Source of the DNA: an uncultured Lachnospiraceae bacterium
GTDB lineage: Bacteria > Bacillota > Clostridia > Lachnospirales > Lachnospiraceae
Assembly (NCBI GenBank): GCA_947177445.1
Contig: CAMWUL010000030.1
Location: 1-38,144 of the forward strand
DNA length: 38,144 nucleotides
Direction of reading: 5' to 3'
A model generated the notes under the pieces. That model was not told the DNA's origin, made no database searches, and was given only the letters and a program-made list of their open reading frames with translations. Made by a program: the position numbers and the translations under genes. Shown in pieces: positions 9,146 through 18,022 of this stretch (position 1 is its first letter; each line of letters opens with the position of its first letter).

Positions 9146-10197
9146 AATGTCACATTCTGGTTTCCCGGCAGGAAACGCTGCTTCAGACGGATTAACAGAA
9201 TCAGAAAGCCGCTCCGTTTCCTCTTCATTCCCCAGGCAAAAATTCCCTGCATAACCGGCAGCTGCTTCCAGGGATAATCCCTGAGCGCCTCCTGCAGCTG
9301 CCTGCAGTCCAGAATCTCCCTTACGGTCTGTTTCACCAAATTTTTCTTCCCGCATTGATCCAGGTACAGAACCCTCTGCATCATGTCGAATCTGGCCCTG
9401 CTGATCAAAAAGCGCTGCAGGTAGCGCTGATACTCCGTTTTCCCGCACCAGGCGGAAAAGCGCTCCTCAAGAGCCCTGTACAATCGACAATCCTCCTGAA
9501 ACCGATCCTCCCTGGGCCTTTTGGAAAGAGAGCCGGGGTTGGTACAGTAAAAATACGAAACATCGTCGATGACCACCGCTTTTTCTGCATACCCCAGATA
9601 ATCCAGATTAAACACCAGATCCTCCGAGATCAGTTCCCGTTCCGACACGAAGTAAAGCGCATATTCCTCTATCACCCTGCGCCGGTAGATTTTGGCACAA
9701 ACGCTTCTCCCATACTTGGAGTCCAGCCTGTCTTTTGGCAGAGAACCGGCCATATTAAGAGCCAGCTTTCCCATTGCTTCTTTTTCAAAAACCAGCTTCT
9801 CAGCGGTATAGCAAAAGGCCTGCGTCCGTCCGCCCGGATAGACAGCAGTGTACCCTCCGATACCTAAATCCGCTCCTTCGCCACTGACCGCCTCATATAA
9901 ATTTTTCAAAAGATCCGGCCCAAAATAATCGTCCGCATCCGCAAACACCACATATTTTCCTGATGCCTGTTCCATTCCCCGGTTCCGCGCCGGCCCCAGT
10001 CCCCGATTGGCCTGATGAATCACGGTTATATTTTCCAGTTTTGCATATTTGTCGCACAATTCTCCGCTTCCGTCCGTAGAACCGTCGTCCACCAGAATGA
10101 TTTCCCGCTGTAAAAAGCTCTGTCGCAAAAGTGATTCCATACAGCGTCTCAGGTACTTTTCCATATTGTATACAGGAACGATCACGCTGATCTCCAT
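9142..10197 (-). CDS. Family 2 glycosyltransferase (GT2)
   Basis: A 351-residue GT2. It has ISVIVPVYNMEKYLRR at the start, LVDDGSTDGS near residue 38, and FADADD (DxD) near residue 90. The remaining ~240 residues are a soluble C-terminal region that in relatives shapes acceptor choice. The ATG at 10197 is chosen because AGAGGTG lies 8 bases upstream and the family start follows at once; the open frame continues to 10236 without such a site. It follows a 51-base gap after the GT-B-like gene and overlaps the next gene by four bases. Confidence 0.87.
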   Translation of the reverse strand: MEISVIVPVYNMEKYLRRCMESLLRQSFLQREIILVDDGSTDGSGELCDKYAKLENITVIHQANRGLGPARNRGMEQASGKYVVFADADDYFGPDLLKNLYEAVSGEGADLGIGGYTAVYPGGRTQAFCYTAEKLVFEKEAMGKLALNMAGSLPKDRLDSKYGRSVCAKIYRRRVIEEYALYFVSERELISEDLVFNLDYLGYAEKAVVIDDVSYFYCTNPGSLSKRPREDRFQEDCRLYRALEERFSAWCGKTEYQRYLQRFLISRARFDMMQRVLYLDQCGKKNLVKQTVREILDCRQLQEALRDYPWKQLPVMQGIFAWGMKRKRSGFLILLIRLKQRFLPGNQNVTL

Positions 10198-10248
10198 TAT
10201 ATCTGCACCTCTTTTCCCGTTACCATTTCTGCCCACAAAACCAAGCTA

Positions 10249-11292
10249 TTACCTGCCGGCGTCAAAGTCGGGAAATACCCGGGAAAGAGCGTTGGATATC
10301 AGCCGGTCCGGTCTTAAGTATTTTTCATAATATTCCTTATTTGCACATTTCATGGCATAAACCTCCTGCGGATGCTCCATGAGCTCATCCACCTTCTTTA
10401 TACATTCCTCCGCATGGGTAAAGGGAAGATAGTGGACTCCCTCCTGAAAATCTCCCGGAACCTGGTATTGAAAAGCCTCGTTTACGATGGCCTTTGCCCC
10501 TGCAATGTACTCTCCGGTCTTCCATCCGATGGAGCCGTGAAGACCGGTGGAGCCAACACAGATGTCCGCCTCTCTCATGGCTTTCAAATACCGTTTTCTC
10601 TGAGAGTCCCTGATATTTACCACCAGCTCCCTGCACTGCCGAAGCGCCAGGGGCGAATACTGAATCCCGCCTCGAAAGCGGGAACCATATCTGTTTTTCA
10701 GCTCCCTTACCAGACAGATCCTGTCCCGGTTGATCTTTAAAATGCTGTCATACAGCGCCGGAATAGCCTCCGGATCCCACAGCCTGGTATAAAACAGAAC
10801 CGACAGCGTATCCTTTTTCCGGGGCTCACATTCAAAACGTTCCGGCGTAAAATATCTGCGGGGAGCCCCGTTAAAAATGATCTGAAACAGCTCCTTTCTC
10901 CACTCGGAAAAGGAAGAGACCTGATCCATAAAATTCCCCTGGCAGGACACATGATAATGAAAGCCCAAGGGATACATTCTTTGGGAAAGCTCCTCCGGAA
11001 GCTGGCTGTTGCGCTCCTTTGAAAAGCTGCGGCGAAAATAAAAATCCGACTGCCCCACCGCCCGGGAAAGCTCCTCCGCCGGCATTCCGTATCCATCCGC
11101 CATATCAAAAAGGATCCGCTTCCCCCGGACATAGGCTCCCAAAATCAAGGAATACGGAAAGCCCTTTCGGTTTTCGGAATCAAGCTCCCATGTGATCTGC
11201 AGTTTTCCCTGCTTTTCCAGCATTAAGAAGCCTGTTACAGGCATACTCAGATGAGGTGACTTCCCGATGCAATACAATGTGACTTCCAGCAT
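10249..11292 (-). CDS. Glycosyltransferase-like protein, probable GT-B fold
   Basis: A 347-residue soluble protein I recognise only weakly. The second half resembles the C-terminal donor-binding half of GT-B enzymes: a DICVGSTGLHGSIGWK stretch, then GEYIAGAKAIVNEAF, GVHYLPFTHAEECIKK, and a helical end typical of GT1/GT4 families. The N-terminal half has no familiar motif. Its place between the polymerase gene and GT2 genes supports a role in repeat-unit assembly. The ATG at 11292 is 6 bases past the polymerase stop, and a GGGGG site overlaps that gene's end. It could instead be a transferase for a non-sugar group; the assignment rests on the C-terminal pattern and on context. Confidence 0.6.
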   Translation of the reverse strand: MLEVTLYCIGKSPHLSMPVTGFLMLEKQGKLQITWELDSENRKGFPYSLILGAYVRGKRILFDMADGYGMPAEELSRAVGQSDFYFRRSFSKERNSQLPEELSQRMYPLGFHYHVSCQGNFMDQVSSFSEWRKELFQIIFNGAPRRYFTPERFECEPRKKDTLSVLFYTRLWDPEAIPALYDSILKINRDRICLVRELKNRYGSRFRGGIQYSPLALRQCRELVVNIRDSQRKRYLKAMREADICVGSTGLHGSIGWKTGEYIAGAKAIVNEAFQYQVPGDFQEGVHYLPFTHAEECIKKVDELMEHPQEVYAMKCANKEYYEKYLRPDRLISNALSRVFPDFDAGR

Positions 11293-11298
11293 ATTTTC

Positions 11299-12519
11299 TC
11301 AATCCCCCTCCAGGGCCTCAAGGCGATAGCTCATAACGCTTATAGCCAGCGAGCCGGTCACATAGGTATAGTTGATGGTATTATCCGTCATGGCTGTCAA
11401 AAGCACAAACAGACCTGCACAGCAGCACAAAATTCCGCCTTCCACGTCCTGCCATTTCGCCATGGCCCAGCTGCGCACCGGCATATACAGAATCATCCAA
11501 AGCCAGAAGCCCCAGAAGCCAATATCGATATAAATCGTAAGAATCTCGTTGTGAAGTGCCCGAATGGTATACTCTGCCGGCAGATCGTAAAACATTCTGC
11601 TTACAAAGCCCGCCCCGTTTCCTATATAATCTGGTCCAATCCAATAATATTCATCGATATACCAGCTAAGCTCACGTCGTCCCATTGTATCCAGGTGAAA
11701 ATAATCACTGAGGAATTCATAAATACCGCTTTTTACAAGCCAGATATAGACAAACATCCCACCGATGGCACAAAAGGAAAACAGCATCAGCCATCGCCGC
11801 CTTCTGCCTCCGGACATAACTCCCAGAATGATCCGGGAAAGCATGGCCGCCGCTATGGCCGCAATGCCTATCCGCTTAAAGCCGGACAGGAAGCAAAACA
11901 CCGCTGCCGCCAAAAGAAGCCTGACACCGGGAGACTTCCTGATCCTCTTCCAATTCATCATGCAAAACAGCAGACACAGGCCTATGGCAAAGGTCAGCTC
12001 ATGAATTTCCACCGCTCCCATCAGTTCCCCTGTCTCCCCGGCAAAGGTGATAATAAGCTTCCGAAGCTCCGCCAGGTAAGCGCCCATGCCCTGCGCCCGT
12101 ATCACCTCCAGAATGGTTATCAGATTGGCTGTCACCATGGCCGCCAGATTCAGCCAGAATCCCTTCTCCCCAAATACGTAAAGAATTCCTGCCATGGCCA
12201 GGACTGCAATGATTCCATAAATCTGGTACATCAGCCCCCGGCGCATCACCACGCCTCCCTGCATCCGGTATACCCATATGGGCATGGACACCAGTATGAC
12301 AGCCAGATGGGGAAGAATCAGCAGACAAATATATTTCAGCAGCAGCCTTGCCCGGCCTAAATTGGTGCGTACAAGAAATACCATAAAGCTGATGCCTGCA
12401 ACAGCCGCCGCCAGAAGAACCTTATACATAAGGTCCACCCCCAGCTGGATCCGCTCCATATTAAAATAGTACATTGCCACGCTCAGTAAAAAATATATTA
12501 CTCCCAGTGCTGCCTGCAT
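11299..12519 (-). CDS. Wzy-like polysaccharide polymerase (O-antigen ligase/polymerase family), membrane protein
   Basis: A 406-residue integral membrane protein with about 11-12 hydrophobic segments and one large outside loop near residues 270-330, the usual layout of Wzy/WaaL proteins. That loop contains DTMGRRELSWYIDEY and GNGAGFVSRMFYDLP, followed by RALHNEILTIYIDIGFWG; the HNEIL stretch before a helix is common in this superfamily. It would join flipped repeat units into the polymer at the outer membrane face. Neighbours fit: the chain-length proteins are just upstream. Wzy proteins are poorly conserved, so the call rests on topology, loop and context. Confidence 0.75.
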   Translation of the reverse strand: MQAALGVIYFLLSVAMYYFNMERIQLGVDLMYKVLLAAAVAGISFMVFLVRTNLGRARLLLKYICLLILPHLAVILVSMPIWVYRMQGGVVMRRGLMYQIYGIIAVLAMAGILYVFGEKGFWLNLAAMVTANLITILEVIRAQGMGAYLAELRKLIITFAGETGELMGAVEIHELTFAIGLCLLFCMMNWKRIRKSPGVRLLLAAAVFCFLSGFKRIGIAAIAAAMLSRIILGVMSGGRRRRWLMLFSFCAIGGMFVYIWLVKSGIYEFLSDYFHLDTMGRRELSWYIDEYYWIGPDYIGNGAGFVSRMFYDLPAEYTIRALHNEILTIYIDIGFWGFWLWMILYMPVRSWAMAKWQDVEGGILCCCAGLFVLLTAMTDNTINYTYVTGSLAISVMSYRLEALEGD

Positions 12520-12540
12520 AAGCTCTTCAAACCTGCTTTC

Positions 12541-14496
12541 TTATTGGATCCGGGGCGCCTTACGGGTACTGTAGGGTTTTCCGCTCTTAACCGCGCCGGA
12601 AATCAGCCCCCGGATCCAGAACAGTGCCTCCTCTCCCGCATTCACCGCTCCCATTTGATAGGAAACACTGTAATCGTCCAGGGATTGCATTAAGATGATG
12701 CTTAGCCGCCCGGCCTCCTGCATAACATTCTCCTGGCTTGCTTTTTCAAAGAACACCATAAACTGACCGCTGCCGTTATATGCGATAAAGCTGTTCTTTC
12801 TGCTGCCGAATACCTCCTGCAGAACCCGTCCGAACTCCTTCAGCACATCGTCCGCACCTTTCCTCCCATAAATCTGGTTCAGTTCCCGCTGATTTGTGAT
12901 CTGCAGGCTCATACAGCACATATTCACGGAGAGCAGACGCTGTTCATTTCTCTGGATATAGTTGTCGCAGGATACCCTGTTCATACAGCCTGTCATGCTG
13001 TCCTTCAGGAAAAGGTATTCCAAAATGTCGCCCGTCCGCCCCAGCACAATGGCGCCGCAGCAGCCGATCACCAGAAAAAAGACGGCAATGACCGCCTGAT
13101 ACAGCTTCATATTAAAGGCGCTGCTCACAGCGGCGCTGGAAAGAATCCTGATATTGGCCGCCCCCAGGTATTCGTTGTACTCCACATTTGTCTCGTTCAC
13201 GATTTCGTAAAGCTCATTCATTCTGGCAAGCATGTGACTGATACGGCTTTGTATATCCTCCGCCGTCACCCTGTCCTCTCCGCTTCCCGCCGCTTCGGCT
13301 GCTGCCTCTCCGGACCCGGATGCTTCTGCTCCTGCCGTTTCCGCTCCGGATGCTTCAGCTCCTGCCTCCCCGGACCCGGATACTTCCTGGCCTGCGGTTT
13401 CCGCTCCGGTGTCTCCGTCACTGTATACGCTGATGATATATCTGCAGTAGGCGGCATCGATTTCCGCATAGTCCCAATCATTATGAGAACTCACCCAGCT
13501 TCTCAGAAGCGTGTCATACTGTACTGTCCGGTTGGTAGGTCTGTAATTTCCGCCGTCATCCGCCACGCGCTCATCCTCATACACATCCCCCAGGATATAC
13601 TCGGAATCAAGATCCGTATTTCCCGATTCCCGCATCTTGTCCACGTAGGAATTGATAACCTCCAAAATGTCCTGAATATTCTCCTGGGCTTTGGCACTGC
13701 TCAATTCATAATTGGCGATCCGGTTCTGATATTTGTTGATGAGAACTTTCCGATCCTTCGTAATCTGATTTCCCAGAATCAAAGCGTACAGCTGCGGGAC
13801 ATCCACCTCCCGGAGCAGGCTGAACTGATCCCGCAGATCCGCAAAAGAATAACCGGTATTGACCGACCTGAAATCCTGAGCACGCATATAGCGGGTGTGA
13901 AGGGAATCCACCGTGTCCGCCAGCTGAGCCTCCACCATTTCCACCATTTCCAGAAAATCATAATCCGTATCTGCCAGCTCCTTCATCCGGTTATCGATCT
14001 GGCCCACATTGATATGCTTGTTGCTGTAATCCGAAAAATACACATCCAGAAGCTCGTTCAGTATGTTTCTGGCCAGCGCGGCACTTCCGCTGCTGTCCAG
14101 AGTACAGCTCACAATATAGGCTGTGGGCTGTATGGTATATTCCTCTCCTTCTTTGTTTACCGCATCCCGGATATTCTCGTCCTGCTGTTCTATAATCGGC
14201 GTGACCGTAATGCCGGAGCAAAGCACATCCAAACTGTTCCGGTCATAGGAAAGGCCCAGATTTTCCATCACTCTTGCCATATTGGCCGAAGAATAAATTT
14301 CCGACACATCAATCCGTTCCCCGTCAGGAGCCAGCCCGTCAGCCGCCCCTTCATTACTGTATTTGATCACCGAAGAGGCTACATAGCTTTGCCGTTTCTC
14401 CAGCGCCCGAAAAGCTCCTGCCGTCATAATAACAAAAAAGAGCACGATCATCGGCATCCATCTTTTCAGATAGCGAAGCAGCTCAAATTTTCTCAT
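12541..14496 (-). CDS. Wzz-like chain-length protein fused to a degenerate GGDEF domain
   Basis: A 651-residue two-helix membrane protein. TM1 is at ~14-29, an external region at ~30-460, and TM2 at ~462-486. The external part opens with the Wzz-type GLAPDGERIDVSEIYSS (54-70) and holds a long helical section and an Ala/Glu/Gly/Ser-rich repeat (361-406). Residues ~494-640 are cytoplasmic and align with GGDEF domains: KDSMTGCMNR, then GRKGADDVL, then RKNS, five residues, and GSGQF at 575-579. In PleD the matching parts are RAID, five residues, GGEEF. The acidic catalytic residues, the first metal Asp (Gln here) and the I-site Asp (Ser here) are lost, so it should not make c-di-GMP. A sensory or scaffolding role in polymer length control is inferred. 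Confidence 0.82.
   Translation of the reverse strand: MRKFELLRYLKRWMPMIVLFFVIMTAGAFRALEKRQSYVASSVIKYSNEGAADGLAPDGERIDVSEIYSSANMARVMENLGLSYDRNSLDVLCSGITVTPIIEQQDENIRDAVNKEGEEYTIQPTAYIVSCTLDSSGSAALARNILNELLDVYFSDYSNKHINVGQIDNRMKELADTDYDFLEMVEMVEAQLADTVDSLHTRYMRAQDFRSVNTGYSFADLRDQFSLLREVDVPQLYALILGNQITKDRKVLINKYQNRIANYELSSAKAQENIQDILEVINSYVDKMRESGNTDLDSEYILGDVYEDERVADDGGNYRPTNRTVQYDTLLRSWVSSHNDWDYAEIDAAYCRYIISVYSDGDTGAETAGQEVSGSGEAGAEASGAETAGAEASGSGEAAAEAAGSGEDRVTAEDIQSRISHMLARMNELYEIVNETNVEYNEYLGAANIRILSSAAVSSAFNMKLYQAVIAVFFLVIGCCGAIVLGRTGDILEYLFLKDSMTGCMNRVSCDNYIQRNEQRLLSVNMCCMSLQITNQRELNQIYGRKGADDVLKEFGRVLQEVFGSRKNSFIAYNGSGQFMVFFEKASQENVMQEAGRLSIILMQSLDDYSVSYQMGAVNAGEEALFWIRGLISGAVKSGKPYSTRKAPRIQ
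13301..13420 (-). repeat. Imperfect 60-bp tandem repeat inside the Wzz-GGDEF gene
   Basis: Bases 13301-13360 are repeated imperfectly at 13361-13420 with an exact 60-base period. Shared blocks include CGGACCCGGAT and GGTTTCCGCTCCGG-like stretches. The repeat encodes the low-complexity segment of alternating Gly-Ser-Gly-Glu and Ala-Glu-Ala units at residues ~361-406. This lies outside the membrane, shortly before TM2. It looks like a flexible linker that could change in length by slippage or recombination. Confidence 0.7.
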
Positions 14497-15881
14497 GTCC
14501 CACCTGCCCTCTTTCTGCTGTTTTTGTTAATATGGATCCCAAGCATGCAGATATGGATACACACTGCAAACAGCAGCGTATACGCAAATATTTCCATAAT
14601 GATGGAAGCTGCCTGCTGTTCCCGTGTAAAGACTGTAATGGTCATATATTCATTGGCCTGCCGGTTGCTGAATTCCTTTACCAGATTCTGGGCGGCACGG
14701 GCCAGTCTGTTGAGCTCCGCCTCAATCTGGGAAATCAAAAGCTCTGCCTTTTCATTGATGCCGTCCGGTTCGTATCTGCCCGAAAGCATTTGTACCACAT
14801 GCTCATTCCTGGCCATTTCACTGTGGATGGCCGTTTTGGAATTGGCGAAGCTGTCCGCATCAGCCGCAAAATCATCAATACCGATCCGGGTCTGAGACAT
14901 ATAAAACTGATAATTGGTATCGTAAGTGGGAACAAGAACGATCCTGGCCATATCATTTTCATACATGGAAATGGCCGTCAGATTGTTTTCGCTGGCAGCA
15001 GCCGCCTTCCTGGCGTCAAAATCCTTAAAAACATTCTGTATCTTAAGTCGTTCCACATATCTGCTCGTTTCCTTTGAAATACTGTCCTCCAGCACATACG
15101 CCTCCAGACGTTCCACCATCACGTCCGCCACCGTGTAGGCCTGGGAAGAAATCGATTGAAAGGTCTCTCCGCTGCTCTGGGACTGAAAGGCCGCCTCTTC
15201 ACCGGACAGGGTCAGCATATAGCGGCCAATGGCCTCCGCCTGCTTCCTCAAAAATTCACAGATATCCAGGTAATCCTCTTTCTCCGTTTCCGTAAAATCC
15301 AGCTTCAGCACACGAATGTTCTCCGAATACTCCCGGATAAACCACTCTTTGTAGGCTTCTGTCACCAGAGTCAAAAGAGTTTCTCCCTTTAAGTGAGCCG
15401 TATTGGGACTGGCATTATAATAAATTCCAAACTGGGTGGAAATAAAGTAGGCGTCCTCGCTGTGGCTGGCCCCCTGCACCAGCGGTCCCACAGACAGAAC
15501 CTCCTTCAGATCATTGACTCCCACACCTGTCAGCGCTCCCTTTTTTATGGCTCTTTCCAATACCTCTCCCCCCAGAATATCCATCTGATTATATCTGGTG
15601 CCATTGGGATTCAAACCCTGAGAAGCCTTTGCATAATTCAGGGAAATCTCCGCTGAGGCATTCCGGCCCTCATAAAGAGGAACCATGAAGCAATTCAGCA
15701 GAAAAACCAACAATATCACAAGACTCAAAAGCCGTTTTTCTTTGAACAGATGATACCCTGCCGCCCATGCTTTAATGGATGACCAGGACCGTTTGCCTAA
15801 AATATGCATTCCTCCGTATAATACCGGAAAGAAACAGGCCAATACCATCAGATGCTTGTAATATTTTATCAGGTAGAACAT
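14493..15881 (-). CDS. Wzz-like polysaccharide chain-length determinant protein
   Basis: A 462-residue membrane protein. Hydrophobic segments lie at ~8-26, ~50-67 and ~430-452, with a long external, mostly helical region between the last two. Just after the second helix it has GLNPNGTRYNQMDILGG, which matches the GLAPDGERIDVSEIYSS stretch of the next gene product, so the two are paralogues. Wzz-type proteins set polymer length together with Wzy. It lacks both a tyrosine kinase domain and the GGDEF-like tail of its partner. The extra N-terminal helix is unusual for Wzz. The ATG at 15881 follows an AAGGAGCGG site, and its stop overlaps the next ATG (ATGA). Confidence 0.75.
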   Translation of the reverse strand: MFYLIKYYKHLMVLACFFPVLYGGMHILGKRSWSSIKAWAAGYHLFKEKRLLSLVILLVFLLNCFMVPLYEGRNASAEISLNYAKASQGLNPNGTRYNQMDILGGEVLERAIKKGALTGVGVNDLKEVLSVGPLVQGASHSEDAYFISTQFGIYYNASPNTAHLKGETLLTLVTEAYKEWFIREYSENIRVLKLDFTETEKEDYLDICEFLRKQAEAIGRYMLTLSGEEAAFQSQSSGETFQSISSQAYTVADVMVERLEAYVLEDSISKETSRYVERLKIQNVFKDFDARKAAAASENNLTAISMYENDMARIVLVPTYDTNYQFYMSQTRIGIDDFAADADSFANSKTAIHSEMARNEHVVQMLSGRYEPDGINEKAELLISQIEAELNRLARAAQNLVKEFSNRQANEYMTITVFTREQQAASIIMEIFAYTLLFAVCIHICMLGIHINKNSRKRAGGT

Positions 15882-15896
15882 AAAATCTTCCGCTCC

Positions 15897-16811
15897 TTAG
15901 TTTATGTCTATAATCACCAGCTCCGGCGGATTGAAAATCCTGGGGAGCATCCCATGCCCTCCAAGTCCCCTGCCAACAATCATCGTCATCTCCCCCTGCT
16001 TTGTCATTCCTTCCGTGTACTCCGGAAAAAAGCCGCCGTCAGCCGAAAACACCCCGCCCTTCCCGGGAATCCGAATAATACCGCCGTGGTTATGGCCCGA
16101 TACCACCAGATCCACAGGCTCTCCTGAAATATATTCCGCTGCCGGCTCAGGACGATGGGAAATCAAAATTTTGAATACCTCGTCCTCCGCCTGTATAAAT
16201 TCATGAACGAACTGTCCGGAATAGGGCCAAAAACTGCTGACATTGGTGCTGATTCCCCCGATCCGGATCAGACTTCCTTTAATTTCCGCCAAAACGGACC
16301 GGTTCTGCACCACGCAGACACCGGCCTGCTCCAGGCCCTGCAGCAATTCCCTGTTTTGTATCAGCGGGGTAAAATCCTCCTGGTCCTCTCCCAGCTCCTC
16401 CTGCCGGGCTTCCAGGTACTCTTTGTTTAAATCTGAACCGTAAATTACTTCGTTTTCATGATTCCCCAGGCCATAATATACCGGCGCGATCTCTGCAAGG
16501 CGGCTGCACAGGCTGAGGGCATACTCAATATCCGTTTCGTCTTTATTAATCACATCTCCGGCAATGAGAATAATATCCGGTCCCAGCTCTCCGATCCGCG
16601 AAACCAGCTCTTCGTTGTCCGCTCCGAAAAGGCACTGATGCAGATCGCTTAAAAGTACTGCCCTTACAGGTGTTTCCACCTTATAGGAGTAAATCGTATA
16701 AAATGTTTCCTCAAACCTGTGATTGGACCATTTGATCCAGGCCCAGCCTGCGCCTGCCAGAATCCCCAGCACCAGGAAAATCCACAACAGACCTTTTATT
16801 ACCTTTTTCAT
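15897..16811 (-). CDS. Membrane-anchored calcineurin-like metallophosphoesterase
   Basis: A 304-residue protein with one N-terminal membrane helix (~7-24) and then a metallophosphoesterase domain with all metal-binding motifs: SDLHQ (55-59), GDV (85-87), GNHENE (116-121), SHRPEP and GHNHGG. The topology places the domain outside the membrane, as in YkuE/YaeI-type enzymes. Relatives cleave phosphate esters, UDP-linked lipids or similar substrates. In this locus it might release a lipid or trim the undecaprenyl pyrophosphate carrier, but nothing in the sequence fixes the substrate. Its ATG overlaps the GT4 stop (16808-16811) and it ends 15 bases before the first Wzz gene, so it belongs to the operon. 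Confidence 0.88.
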   Translation of the reverse strand: MKKVIKGLLWIFLVLGILAGAGWAWIKWSNHRFEETFYTIYSYKVETPVRAVLLSDLHQCLFGADNEELVSRIGELGPDIILIAGDVINKDETDIEYALSLCSRLAEIAPVYYGLGNHENEVIYGSDLNKEYLEARQEELGEDQEDFTPLIQNRELLQGLEQAGVCVVQNRSVLAEIKGSLIRIGGISTNVSSFWPYSGQFVHEFIQAEDEVFKILISHRPEPAAEYISGEPVDLVVSGHNHGGIIRIPGKGGVFSADGGFFPEYTEGMTKQGEMTMIVGRGLGGHGMLPRIFNPPELVIIDIN

Positions 16812-18022
16812 TGGCGTTTTCCCTTTCTGCAGACAGCTTCATACAGCTGCAGCAGTTTTTCACAGTATGCCTCCAGGGTCATAATGCCCTCCTGCCTTTG
16901 ACAATTCTTTGTAAGCTTCGCCAGCCGTTCCTTATCCCGATACAGCCGGTCAATCTGTGCCGCATAATGATCCGGTGTGAATTCATCGATCAGGACGCCG
17001 TTTTCTCCATCCCTCACCAGCTCCTCTATCCCGCCGATGCGGTTTGCCAGAACCGGCGTTCCCAGCGCCAGAGATTCCAGTACGGATAAGGGACAGTTCT
17101 CATACCAGACCGGGAAATAAACGGAAAAGCGTGCCTGAGAAATCAATCTGTCCAGCTCCTGTCCTGTCCGAAATCCCACAAATCTTACGTTGGGCGGGCA
17201 GTCATCAAACAGCCCCTCCAGCGGCCCGCTTCCGGCTGCCACAAAGGGAATATCCGGCAGCCTCCTGCAGGCTTCCAACAGCCTGTGAATCCCTTTTTCC
17301 TCCGCAAGCCTGCCGAAATACAGAACATAATCCTGCTTTTCCAGCCCAGGCGCCTCTTCTCCTTTCAGGGTGAAGTTGTGCAATACCGTGGTTTTTCCGG
17401 CATATCGGGGATCCCGCAAAAGCTGCTTCTCCAAAAAAAAGCTGGGACAGACAAACCGGCTGATTTTGTCATACTCGGGCAGATACCGATACAGCTCTCC
17501 CTCCAGGCTTCCCAGCACACTCTTGGCAAGAGATCCATGAATACACCGATTTCGCGCACAATTCCATTTACTCCCCTCCACACATTTGTCACAGGGAACC
17601 TTTTTTCGAGGCTCCAGCATCAGGTGGTTGGGACAGATCATTTGGAAATCATGGACCGTCTGGACCATGGGAATGCCCATTTTTGCCGCCCTGTGGATCA
17701 CCGATGGCGTCAGCTGAAAATTGATATTATTCAAATGAATCACATCCGGCTCAAACGCTGCCGCCACCTTCTGCAGCTTCCGGCTGGCCTCTGTGGAATA
17801 CAGAATCCGCAGAGGATAGGTAAAACGTGACAGACTCCGGGAGTGAAAATCCATGGCTCCCGTTTCCAGCCCCAGTTCATTTCCCATAGTATTTCGTCTG
17901 TCGTACATTCCGAAATATTGAACCGAATGCCCCAGACTCTTCAGCCCCCTGCCGATCCTGTCAATATAGGTCTCCGCTCCGCCCCGGGGATATAAAAATT
18001 TATTTACAATCAGTATTTTCAT
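16808..18022 (-). CDS. Family 4 glycosyltransferase (GT4)
   Basis: A 404-residue GT-B enzyme. The N-terminal half begins KILIVNKFLYPRGGAETYI. The C-terminal half has VLYFGRLAEEKGIHRLLEA and the donor-binding run YENCPLSVLESLALGTPV, with the Glu pair typical of GT4. Between them is a Cys-rich insert, CPNHLMLEPRKKVPCDKCVE with further Cys at NCARNRC, seen in a subgroup of capsule GT4s and perhaps binding a metal. I choose ATG 18022. A TTG nine bases upstream (18031) sits only 3 bases from GGAGGG, while the ATG is 12 away. The gene overlaps the upstream GT4 by 23 bases and the phosphoesterase by four. Confidence 0.88.
   Translation of the reverse strand: MKILIVNKFLYPRGGAETYIDRIGRGLKSLGHSVQYFGMYDRRNTMGNELGLETGAMDFHSRSLSRFTYPLRILYSTEASRKLQKVAAAFEPDVIHLNNINFQLTPSVIHRAAKMGIPMVQTVHDFQMICPNHLMLEPRKKVPCDKCVEGSKWNCARNRCIHGSLAKSVLGSLEGELYRYLPEYDKISRFVCPSFFLEKQLLRDPRYAGKTTVLHNFTLKGEEAPGLEKQDYVLYFGRLAEEKGIHRLLEACRRLPDIPFVAAGSGPLEGLFDDCPPNVRFVGFRTGQELDRLISQARFSVYFPVWYENCPLSVLESLALGTPVLANRIGGIEELVRDGENGVLIDEFTPDHYAAQIDRLYRDKERLAKLTKNCQRQEGIMTLEAYCEKLLQLYEAVCRKGKRQ

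Noticed and set aside
12541..14496. Active diguanylate cyclase
   Set aside because: The signature is GSGQF and the first metal Asp is Gln, so catalysis is not expected.
13234..14895. Long plus-strand open frame (553 codons) antisense to both Wzz-like genes
   Set aside because: It lies wholly opposite recognisable coding sequence, spans the junction of two coupled genes, has no ribosome binding site and shows no domain. It follows from the codon bias of the minus-strand genes.
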